NCBI GenBank assembly: GCA_031284275.1
Contig: JAITAD010000077.1
Location: 1 to 18,292 of the forward strand
Direction of reading: 5' to 3'
Source: Tannerellaceae bacterium
GTDB taxonomy: Bacteria; Bacteroidota; Bacteroidia; Bacteroidales; Tannerellaceae
Length of the DNA stretch: 18,292 nucleotides
The notes under the pieces were generated by a model. That model had not been told where the DNA came from. It made no database searches and saw nothing but the letters and a program-made list of their open reading frames with translations. Positions 8,215 to 16,600 of this stretch are shown here, piece by piece. Positions within the stretch are counted from its first letter, which is position 1; each line of letters opens with the position of its first letter. A program made the translations under genes and the position numbers.

Positions 8215-11200
8215 TCATTCATTCCGGACAACAAACTTCGTGACGAGATTCTCTTTACCGTTCGTGGCCTTTAATATGTAAATGCCGGTGGGCAGGCTGA
8301 GGGGCTTACTTTCCGAATCGCTGCCGATGCGGAAAGTAGCTGTCACCGACTTTCCTCCCACAGAAACGATTGCCGCAACAGCCCCTTCCAGATTGACCAG
8401 ATGCAACGCTCCGGAAGCATACCACGCCTGTGCGGAAGCGGCTGCCGAAGACGGCAAGGGAGTGTTACCGGTAGCTGTTCTGGGTGCGAAACGGGCAATG
8501 TATATGCGTGAACTCGGACCGGAAAAAGACAACTCAGAGGAAGTAGAAACAGAAAGGCCGTTCGCATCGTACCATCCAACGAAACTGTAACCCGGATTAG
8601 CTATCGCAGTAGCTGTGACCGAACCGAAAACGGAAGAACGTTGGGGTTCGGAAACCGATCCGTAGTTCTCATTGCAAGCAACGATGTATTGGTCTTCTAT
8701 GAAGACGAAAACGGCTGTCAGGAATATATCTCCATTAACAACGAGGTCGTATGACCGCAATGAGGAAACGATGGTATTGTTGTTGCCTATCCAACCTACG
8801 AAACGGTAATCTTCATAGGGGATAGCATCCAAGTGGAGAACCGTATTGTTTTCGTATTCCGAATATTCTACATTCACACCTGACACGTATCCTCCTGTCG
8901 TAGAAAGAGCGCTCACCCTGTACTTGCGCGGAGAGAAAGCGGCGGTTATTGCAGTATTCCCCGTTACGACGAGATCGTAACGTTCAGAAGTGAACACGCC
9001 GGGGTCTTTACCGCCGGTAATGGTCCAACCCTTGAACACGTAACCGGGGTCGGGAATAGCCGTCAATTTTACCGGTGCGCCATAAGGATAGGATTGTCCT
9101 GACAAACCAAGCACGGAACCCCCTTTCTCAACTTCCAAACTTACACTGTATTGGTTAGCGAACCGGGCGATGATGTCACGACTGGAGTTCAATTTGAAAG
9201 TGTAAGGACTCACTGTGGAAAGAATAGCACCGGCAGAAGACACCCAAGTGACATAATATCCTTCGGCAAGATTTTTGACATCGAGTGTAACGGAAGCGCC
9301 GTAGGCCAAAGCAGTATCAATGACACCGAGAACTTCTCCTATCTGCGGCGAGAAGATGGAGAGCGTCCCCTTACCGGAGAGTGAAGAGGAAACACGCAGA
9401 CGGCAAGCATCGGAAACGAGGTTAAAGACAGCAACGATGTCCATATCTCCGATAATCCTTTCTTTCAATAATTTGTTGGTTACCTCCCATTTCTTTTCCA
9501 CCAAAGCCCCGTCCACACCGACGACAGAGGTGGAAATAAGCCAATAACCGAACAGGTTGCCTCTGTCGGGGGTTGCTTCCAGAAAGAGGGAATCTCCATA
9601 GTTATAGCTGCCTCCCTGCCCGAGAGATATGTGCCCGCCTTCTCCATTTCCGGCCGAGGAGACGGTCACAACACAGATTTTGGGAGAGAAGACGGCTACT
9701 ATATCTTCATCGGCGATGACACGGATAGAATCCACCTGCTTGGAAGAAAGAATATCACCCTTCCGCGTAGTCCAATTCCTGAACTCATAACCTTGTGCAG
9801 GAAAGGCTTTTATGACGACCGTGTCTCCGTAAGAGAAAACGCCCGAACCTTCTACCGTCCCATAAGCCGCCACGTTCGGTGAAACCCACACGCTGATAGG
9901 GCTGACCACATAGGCGCCCATAAATTGTACACCGTAATTGCTACGGTAGGCTATAGGAACGTGCAACCATACCGACTGCAACTTTTCCAACAATGTCCCT
10001 ATCATCTTTCTTGCGGCTGCCGTATCCCAAGGGATGTATATATCTCTAATTGGCCCTAAGAAAGCACCTTCGAAAGCTGTGGGGGCAATACTGGTGAGGG
10101 AGGCGGGAAAAACAACGGTCTGCAGATTATCGCAGCCGGCAAAGGCGCCTGCCCCGATGGTCTCAATACCGAGAGGAATGTAAAGGGAATCAATGTTCTT
10201 GTTACCAAGGAAAGCCATATCGCCGATGTGGCGGACGGCATAGTCTTTGCCGGCGTAAACATCCGTCACTATTGAGGCTATCTTCGGAGTCGTTCCGCCG
10301 TTATATTCGGCGTTCTGTAAAACGGTCGCTTCCAAGTCTTTCGACCGGACGACATACTCCACACCATCCTGCACGATGGTGTCGGAAGCAAAGTAGACAG
10401 CGACCACCGCATCGTCGGTCACCCGCAACGAGTAGACAGAAACGTCGGCAGCGACCGTCTTACCACCCACCGTCCACCTCACAGGATGGTATCCCGGTCT
10501 GTCAAGAGCAGTAAAGGTCAGGTACTTCCCATAAGGGAAAGAACCTCCCGAAGGTACAATCCACGAACGCTCAGCCTCAGGAAAACTCTCTGCGGTGATG
10601 TTATAGGAGTTACGAAAGAGGAAACTGTCGTTGGCCCAATGGGGGTTTCCCCAATAGGCAGCATCCGCAGCCGACGTTTTAGGGGTATGAATATTGTCAA
10701 CGAAAGCAGGAAAGAACTCATAGGGCGGATAAGTCTTGCCACCTTCCCCGTAAATCAACCCTGCAGGTATGTCGGAAGGGGACAGCCAACCAATGTACAA
10801 ATCGTCTACGTGCGTCTCTTTGTCAACTGCTTCCACATGCAAATACTCAAGCCCTGCGGAGAGGGTAAGCGTAGTAAAGGAAGAACCTGCCCATACCCCC
10901 TTGGCGATACGGTTGGTTCCCTTGCCGAAAACGATGACAGACTTCTTTTGAAGGTCGGCGAAAGCTCCCGCCTCCACAGCTATCGGCCCGTTTCCGTCGG
11001 CCGTATAGAAGGTTCCCAGTTCCGCTCCGCGAAAAGCGTCTCTCCCTATGTTGGTGAGCTGCCCTTCAGTGGAGATGTATTTGATGGAACGCCCCGCAAA
11101 GGCGCTGTCGCCGATGCTCGTCACGCTATATATCTTGCCGCCAAGAATAAATTGGGCAGGTATACGGATGGTATCCGCGCCCGGTAAATCAGCGGCCAAG

Positions 11201-11355
11201 CCGGTGACCGTTGCCTGCGACTTGCCGGGGTTTATGGTGTAGGACAACACCCCATCAATGTCCACCCCGCTAATCTCTTCCGCGGCGAAAACCCGCACCG
11301 GATATCCTACGAGGACGGCCAGACCGACTGCGAGCAACAAACTCTTCCCTTTCAT
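8215..11355 (-). CDS. Secreted LRR (BspA-type) and InlB-type B-repeat surface protein with T9SS-like C-terminal domain
   Basis: This 1046-residue predicted exported protein starts with a signal peptide (MKGKSLLLAVGLAVLVGYPV, cleavage near VFA-A at about 24). Start ATG 11355 is chosen over the frame opening at 11460 because the signal peptide begins there and a promoter lies between. LRR_5/BspA-type repeats occur at about 30-180 (VTSIGDSAFAG, LTNIGRDAFRG) and about 325-430 (IGDMAFLGNKNIDSLYIP, IETIGAGAFAGCDNLQTV), separated by one B-repeat-like module (about 250-320). Some six further InlB-type B-repeats follow at about 490-955, each ending in a GYxFxxW-type segment and an IxAxF strand. Residues about 970-1046 (IVSVGGKSV, LPTGIYILKATNGK, TKFVVRNE) look like a type A T9SS sorting domain. 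An adhesin or cell-surface role is inferred; the ligand is unknown. Confidence 0.85.
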   Translation of the reverse strand: MKGKSLLLAVGLAVLVGYPVRVFAAEEISGVDIDGVLSYTINPGKSQATVTGLAADLPGADTIRIPAQFILGGKIYSVTSIGDSAFAGRSIKYISTEGQLTNIGRDAFRGAELGTFYTADGNGPIAVEAGAFADLQKKSVIVFGKGTNRIAKGVWAGSSFTTLTLSAGLEYLHVEAVDKETHVDDLYIGWLSPSDIPAGLIYGEGGKTYPPYEFFPAFVDNIHTPKTSAADAAYWGNPHWANDSFLFRNSYNITAESFPEAERSWIVPSGGSFPYGKYLTFTALDRPGYHPVRWTVGGKTVAADVSVYSLRVTDDAVVAVYFASDTIVQDGVEYVVRSKDLEATVLQNAEYNGGTTPKIASIVTDVYAGKDYAVRHIGDMAFLGNKNIDSLYIPLGIETIGAGAFAGCDNLQTVVFPASLTSIAPTAFEGAFLGPIRDIYIPWDTAAARKMIGTLLEKLQSVWLHVPIAYRSNYGVQFMGAYVVSPISVWVSPNVAAYGTVEGSGVFSYGDTVVIKAFPAQGYEFRNWTTRKGDILSSKQVDSIRVIADEDIVAVFSPKICVVTVSSAGNGEGGHISLGQGGSYNYGDSLFLEATPDRGNLFGYWLISTSVVGVDGALVEKKWEVTNKLLKERIIGDMDIVAVFNLVSDACRLRVSSSLSGKGTLSIFSPQIGEVLGVIDTALAYGASVTLDVKNLAEGYYVTWVSSAGAILSTVSPYTFKLNSSRDIIARFANQYSVSLEVEKGGSVLGLSGQSYPYGAPVKLTAIPDPGYVFKGWTITGGKDPGVFTSERYDLVVTGNTAITAAFSPRKYRVSALSTTGGYVSGVNVEYSEYENNTVLHLDAIPYEDYRFVGWIGNNNTIVSSLRSYDLVVNGDIFLTAVFVFIEDQYIVACNENYGSVSEPQRSSVFGSVTATAIANPGYSFVGWYDANGLSVSTSSELSFSGPSSRIYIARFAPRTATGNTPLPSSAAASAQAWYASGALHLVNLEGAVAAIVSVGGKSVTATFRIGSDSESKPLSLPTGIYILKATNGKENLVTKFVVRNE

Positions 11356-11393
11356 ACGAGCACAATAAAGAAAGTACAATGGTCGATTGTCCG

Positions 11394-11427
11394 CAAAAGT
11401 AAACCTTTTTACCAATGCTAAGTACAA
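11394..11427 (-). promoter_or_regulatory. Probable promoter of the LRR/B-repeat protein gene
   Basis: On the minus strand TACTTTTG (11401 down to 11394) matches the -7 consensus TAnnTTTG exactly. A weaker CTTG -33 element (about 11428-11425) lies 23 bases further upstream. The start site would fall near 11387, about 30 bases before ATG 11355, which supports that start codon. Confidence 0.55.
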
Positions 11428-11436
11428 GCCTCCGAT

Positions 11437-11467
11437 TTTTATTTTCCACCCTAATCCCATACCTTTG
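11437..11467 (+). promoter_or_regulatory. Probable aroA promoter
   Basis: TACCTTTG (11460-11467) matches the -7 consensus, and TTTT (11437-11440), one base from the TTTG consensus, lies 19 bases upstream. Transcription would begin near 11474, about 22 bases before ATG 11496, so the upstream in-frame ATG at 11415 would not be in the transcript. It diverges from the promoter of the LRR/B-repeat gene. Confidence 0.6.
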
Positions 11468-11495
11468 CACCTCGCTTCGAAGATGCAAGTACGGA

Positions 11496-12746
11496 ATGAA
11501 CTATATCATCACCAAACCCTCAAGCCCGTTACGGGCTTCTATCACCCTCCCCGCTTCCAAGAGTATCAGCAATCGCCTGCTGATATTGAATGCGCTGAGC
11601 CGGAACAGCCGTCCGGTGGAGAACTTGTCGGACTGCGATGATACGCGCGTCTTGCAGACAGCGTTGGAAGGTGGTAATACTTTCGACGTACACGCCGCCG
11701 GTACGGCCATGCGTTTTCTCACAGCTTTTTGCGCCCTCACGCCCGGCGAGTGGTTTCTTACCGGCAGCGAACGGATGAAACAACGTCCTATCCGTATCCT
11801 CGTCGAAGCCTTACGCAAGTTGGGGGGTAACATCTCATACGCCGAAAAGGAAGGTTTTCCACCGCTACGGATAAGAGGAGGGGCGTTGCAAGGGGGCGAG
11901 TTGTCACTGCCGGGAAACGTCAGTTCGCAATACCTTTCCGCTCTGCTCATGGTTGCGCCTTGCATGGAACAGGGGATGACCCTGCACATAGAGGGGGCGC
12001 TTATCTCTCGGCCTTATATTCGGATGACGTTGCATCTGATGGCGCAATACGGTGTCGCCGTCAAGTGGCAAGGCGCCACGCTGCGGGTGGAACGGCAGGA
12101 CTACCATCCGCCTGAGCACATCAGTGTGGAACCGGATTGGAGCGCCGCCTCCTATTGGTATGAGATGGTGTCTCTCTTACCGGGAAGCGAAGTACGCCTT
12201 ACGGGATTACGGCACGACAGCAAGCAAGGGGATGCTCGGGGGGCGGAGCTGTTTGCTTGCTTCCTCGGCGTTTCAACGACCTTCGACGACCAAGGCGTCG
12301 TCCTGCGCCACAAGCCATCCCGTTGTGGCGGCTTGCGTTACGATTTTACCAATGAGCCTGACTTGGCGCAGACGTTCGCCGTCACTTGCGTCGCTTCCGA
12401 TATTCCTTTTCGGTTCACCGGATTGCAGAGCTTGCGGATAAAGGAGACCGACCGTATCGATGCCCTCCGGTGCGAGTTGTTGAAGTTCGGTATACCGCTC
12501 CTCTCCTCCGACGGCATCCTCTCGTGGAACGGCACCCGCAGTAACCACCCCACCCCTTACCCCGTTATCAACACCTATAAAGACCACCGTATGGCGATGG
12601 CTTTCGCTCCGCTCGCTCTCGTACGTCCCGGCGGCCTGATTATCACCGATATCGACGTCGTGGAGAAGAGTTATCCGCATTTCTGGGACGATCTGCGCGC
12701 CGTCGGTTTTCGCGTGCGGGAGTCAATCGCTTCCCCCTCCATATGA
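11496..12746 (+). CDS. aroA: 3-phosphoshikimate 1-carboxyvinyltransferase (EPSP synthase)
   Basis: This 416-residue enzyme joins shikimate 3-phosphate and phosphoenolpyruvate in the chorismate pathway. Active-site motifs in order: PASKSISNRLL with K22, S23 and R27, in the same positions as in E. coli; AAGTAMRFL (67-75); GNVSSQYLSALL; EPDWSAASYW; RIKETDRIDAL; and YKDHRMAMAF. The sequence ends with EKSYPHFWDDL as usual. The frame opens at ATG 11415, but that region has no family similarity and contains the promoter, so ATG 11496 is chosen. In the GTAMR loop an Ala replaces the Asn and a Phe replaces the Pro of the E. coli NAGTAMRPL. surE follows 28 bases later, probably in the same transcript. 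Identity is secure. Confidence 0.97.
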   Translation: MNYIITKPSSPLRASITLPASKSISNRLLILNALSRNSRPVENLSDCDDTRVLQTALEGGNTFDVHAAGTAMRFLTAFCALTPGEWFLTGSERMKQRPIRILVEALRKLGGNISYAEKEGFPPLRIRGGALQGGELSLPGNVSSQYLSALLMVAPCMEQGMTLHIEGALISRPYIRMTLHLMAQYGVAVKWQGATLRVERQDYHPPEHISVEPDWSAASYWYEMVSLLPGSEVRLTGLRHDSKQGDARGAELFACFLGVSTTFDDQGVVLRHKPSRCGGLRYDFTNEPDLAQTFAVTCVASDIPFRFTGLQSLRIKETDRIDALRCELLKFGIPLLSSDGILSWNGTRSNHPTPYPVINTYKDHRMAMAFAPLALVRPGGLIITDIDVVEKSYPHFWDDLRAVGFRVRESIASPSI

Positions 12747-12774
12747 CACACCTTAAAAAATGTACTGATAAGTT

Positions 12775-13545
12775 ATGCCGGAAGAGAAACCGCTTATCCT
12801 GATAACGAACGACGACGGTTACCGAGCAAAAGGGATTAAAGAACTGACGGACTGCCTGCGAGAAGTGGGGGAATTGGTCGTTTTCGCCCCCGACAGGGGG
12901 CGGTCGGGGATGGGTAGCGCCATTACCTCCCTTTTGCCTATCCGATACACCTTGGTGAGCCGTGAGAAAGGCTTGACGGTATACAGTTGCTCGGGGACAC
13001 CTGTGGATTGTGTCAAATTGTCGCTTGATTCGTTGCTGACGAGGAAACCGGACCTGCTGGTGGCAGGAATCAATCACGGAGGAAATATGGCCATCGCCGT
13101 TAATTACTCAGGTACGATGGGGGCGGTGGCGGAAGGCTGCATACGGGATATCCCGTCGCTGGGCATCTCGTCGCTCAACCACTCACCGGAGGCCGATTTT
13201 ACGGAGTGCTGCCGACTGGGGCGTCAGGTGGTCCGACAAATACTACGAACAGGATTGCCGGTTGGAACGTACCTAAACCTGAACGTTCCCACGACGCCTC
13301 ACGTGAAAGGCATAAAAGTGTGCCGACAGGCCCGCGGGCGATGGGAGAACGAGTTCATGCGCTCCGAAACGCCTAACGGCGAAGACGTCTTCTGGCTGAC
13401 GGGGGAATACAGAGACGCTCAACCCACTCATCCGGAGAACGATACACTGGCTTTGAACAGCGGCTACGCTTCATTGGTGCCGTGCAAGATAGACATCACC
13501 GACTATGCCTATTTACAGACGCTCAGGGATTTGTTCGAGCGCTAA
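12775..13545 (+). CDS. surE: 5'/3'-nucleotidase SurE
   Basis: This 256-residue SurE-family metal-dependent phosphatase hydrolyses nucleoside 5'- and 3'-monophosphates. Conserved metal ligands are visible: TNDDGY (D13, D14), S44 in RSGMGS and N100 in AGINHGGN, plus the CSGTPVDCV motif and [18 protein letters not shown] and the later RGRWE segment also match the family. The length is normal and ATG 12775 gives the expected N-terminus (LILITNDDG). It follows aroA by 28 bases and no separate promoter was recognised, so cotranscription is likely. A Bacteroidota promoter lies just after its stop, so the next gene is probably transcribed separately, though read-through cannot be excluded. Confidence 0.96.
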   Translation: MPEEKPLILITNDDGYRAKGIKELTDCLREVGELVVFAPDRGRSGMGSAITSLLPIRYTLVSREKGLTVYSCSGTPVDCVKLSLDSLLTRKPDLLVAGINHGGNMAIAVNYSGTMGAVAEGCIRDIPSLGISSLNHSPEADFTECCRLGRQVVRQILRTGLPVGTYLNLNVPTTPHVKGIKVCRQARGRWENEFMRSETPNGEDVFWLTGEYRDAQPTHPENDTLALNSGYASLVPCKIDITDYAYLQTLRDLFER

Positions 13546-13583
13546 AAAATCGTTGAGGCAACGCCTTCTCGGAAAATATATGT

Positions 13584-13591
13584 TACTTTTG
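13584..13591 (+). promoter_or_regulatory. -7 promoter element of the Big_2 repeat protein gene
   Basis: TACTTTTG is an exact TAnnTTTG match, 31 bases before ATG 13622, with AT-rich sequence just upstream. The nearest TTG (13553-13555) is 28 bases away, too far for a normal -33 element. Its presence argues that the open frame from 13505 starts upstream of the transcript. Confidence 0.5.
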
Positions 13592-13621
13592 TTCGCTTAC
13601 TATACCAATACGCGGATGGAC

Positions 13622-16600
13622 ATGAAAAAGGCAACGCTGCTCCTCATTGCGCTCGCAGGCTTCAGCCTGACGGAAGGCCGCGCGCAACAAACGGCACCTG
13701 AGATAGACATGGTAAAAACTCGTCTTTCTCTTGCCCTCCTCCCGCAGGATACGATCGTCCTCCCCCTCGGCAGCACATGCCGGTTTTCGGCTACGATCCG
13801 GCCTGTCGAGTATGCTGACCGACTCACAGATGAGAATACCGTTATTACATGGTCAAGCAACGGAAGTAACATCACACTCACACAGGACGGAAAAACAGAG
13901 GTTGTGGCCACAGCGCTTGCGGTAGGGGAAGTGCACGTCGTGCTATCCGTACAGATACCCCTGACCGAGAGTGAGCAGGAGAAGAATTTCAACAATCCGG
14001 TCCTTCTGTTGGAAACCCCGCTGGTCATCTTTGTCACTCCGCAACCCAAACTGCAAGAATATAACAGCGTTTCGACTACCCTCCTCTTCTCATTGGGAGA
14101 TTCGACAGTATTATCCATAACAAACGACTGGCAGAACGCTCTTCCCGAATCCTGCAAGCATTACGGAGAGTTCGAGTGGATAGTACCCACTGCTTCTTCT
14201 ATCGTTTCGACGCAATCTTCCCCTGACGGCCACACGGTGAACATTCAGGGAATTGGCGCCGGGATAGTTACCATCGTGGGGCAATTGCGCAAAAGCCCCA
14301 ATGTAAAAATAACCTGCTCGACCTATGTAGTGAACCCTTCCGTGACGGCATCCATGTCCCTTTACCTTCCTGTCAATTCGAGCAAAAAGCTTAGCATGGA
14401 TTTGTTGTTCGGGGAGGACGTTTCGCTCAGTGATGACATGATACTCACATGGACAAGCCAGAAAGGCCATATCGTTTCGATAAGTGACGGGACATTGACA
14501 GCGCAGCAAGCAGGGATAGATACCCTCACTGCGACATTGTCCTCACTGTACTACCAAGTCAGAAAAAAGTTTATCGTCTACGTGCCGGTGTTGAAGATTA
14601 CCCCTTCGGACATCTACTTCATGAACCCCAACGACAAACAAACGTTCATCGCCGACATAACCCCCGCAGACTTGCCAAACGGACTCGTCAAGTGGCAGCT
14701 CTCGACGGGAACGCAGCCCTTCGCTTTCTATCCGGCAGGTATTGATACAAGCGGCAGTAAAAGTGTCGATATCCTCACTTCACAGGCTACAGGCGATGTG
14801 TATCTCTACGCATGGTTGGAGGCAAACCCCGCAATTCGGGACAGTTGCCTCATTGTTGCGGGCGACTTTGCCGTCGTTCCCGAAGCCGGTCCGGCTATCG
14901 TTCTCGTCGGCGGCAAATTGCAATTGGAGACATACTCCCGAGTACCTTTCCCGTCGCAACTTTTATGGGATAGCAGCGACCCAAGCATCGCCCAAGTAGA
15001 CGCTACCGGTAAAGTGACGGGGGTAAAAGAAGGCTTCGCCACCATCACGGCCATCCCTGCCAACGGGGCTTCCGGACGCGCTTCCATCAGCGTACAAGTG
15101 ACAGACCCGCAGATTGTTTTTGTCGGTTCGCGTACCCTTCGTCCGGGTGACACACGTTTCCTGTCTCTGCAAGGCGTTTCCCGATATAACGTCATCTGGA
15201 CGAGCAGCGACCCCGATGTCGCATTGGTAGACGCAAACGGTTTATTGACAACCTTTGACAAGACAGGCGCCGTTTCCATCACTGCCACGTTGGCTATCAC
15301 CACCTCGGTAGAAAATAGGGATCCCATTGCTCGCAGTGTCGTTTTTCTGGTGTCGAAAGTCATGCTCGACAAAAGTAAACTGCAAACCCTTAGCCCGGGC
15401 AGCACTACAGATTTTCAGGCCACTGTATATCCCGATCTTGCCCTCTCAGTCGGCCTACGATGGAGCAGCGCCGACACAACGGTGGCAGTCGTCGATGACA
15501 ACGGCCACGTGACAGCCCGTAACACGGGTTATACCACCATCATCGCGGCGTTAGTCGAAAATGAAGCCGTCAGAGGAACTTGCCCGCTCAGGGTATGGGT
15601 TCCGGTGCAGACCATTGAAATCAACCCGCCGCACGAGGGGGACTTTGAACGCGGAAAAGGTTATCAATTTTCGGCCGCTGTCCTACCCGAAAATGCTACC
15701 GACCCGCTCATCCAATGGAGTAGTGACAACCCTGCTGTTGTACTCATCGACAACACCGGATGGATGACGGCCAAAGAAAACGGCAGTACCTCCATCCGCG
15801 CCAAAGAAACACACAGCGGCAATGTTCATTCCTACGATATCAACGTCGTCACACCGACGGTTGGCCTGATATTAAGCGCTGCTTCTCTATCTCTGCGGGC
15901 AGAACAAGACTACACTTTGAAGGCCTACGCCTTGCCCACAAATGTCGAACTTGATGCAGTATCATGGAGCAGTTCCGATAACAGTGTGGCCACTGTGACG
16001 GAAAACACCGGTCTCGTATACGCCCTATCATCCGGATACGCTTTCATCAAAGCCCAAGCCAACGGCCATAGCGACAGTTGCCTCGTCACAGTGGCGGCCC
16101 CATTGGATTCAATTTACCTTGACCATGGCGCCATAGCGCTTGACAGAAACAAGACGGCGAGTTTCCGGTTGAACCTTTCTTTTGTTCCCGAAAGTAGTCG
16201 TGGTTTCTACGAGAACGATGTGGAATGGAACAGCGAAGACGAGGAGATTGCCTCAGTGAGAAACGGTCTGGTAACCCCACACAAGGAAGGACAGGTGAAA
16301 ATCTTCGCTCGTATCGGCGACTTTGAAGCAGTATGTCTTGTCGAAGTATTTGTTCCTGCGGACAGTATCTATCTGAACTATGATACCGTCGTTATCCAAA
16401 AGGGCGAGACGCTCCCCCTGATCGCTTTTGTCATTCCTGCAGATGCGACAGCCTCACAGCGGCAGTTCGTGTGGAGCAGTTCAGACGAAAGCGTCGTCAC
16501 AGTGACGGGGGCAGGATCGGTGGAAGGTATTCAGGGAGGAAAGGCGGTCGTCACGGCAACGACCATCGACGGTAAACGCAGTGTCTCTTGCTTCGTATTG

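Noticed and set aside
13553..13575. Small AGGC/GCCT inverted repeat after surE as a terminator
   Set aside because: A four- to five-pair stem without a following T run.
13505..13621. N-terminal extension of the Big_2 protein (overlapping the surE end)
   Set aside because: The signal peptide starts at 13622 and the -7 box at 13584 lies inside the extension, so the extension is unlikely to be translated.
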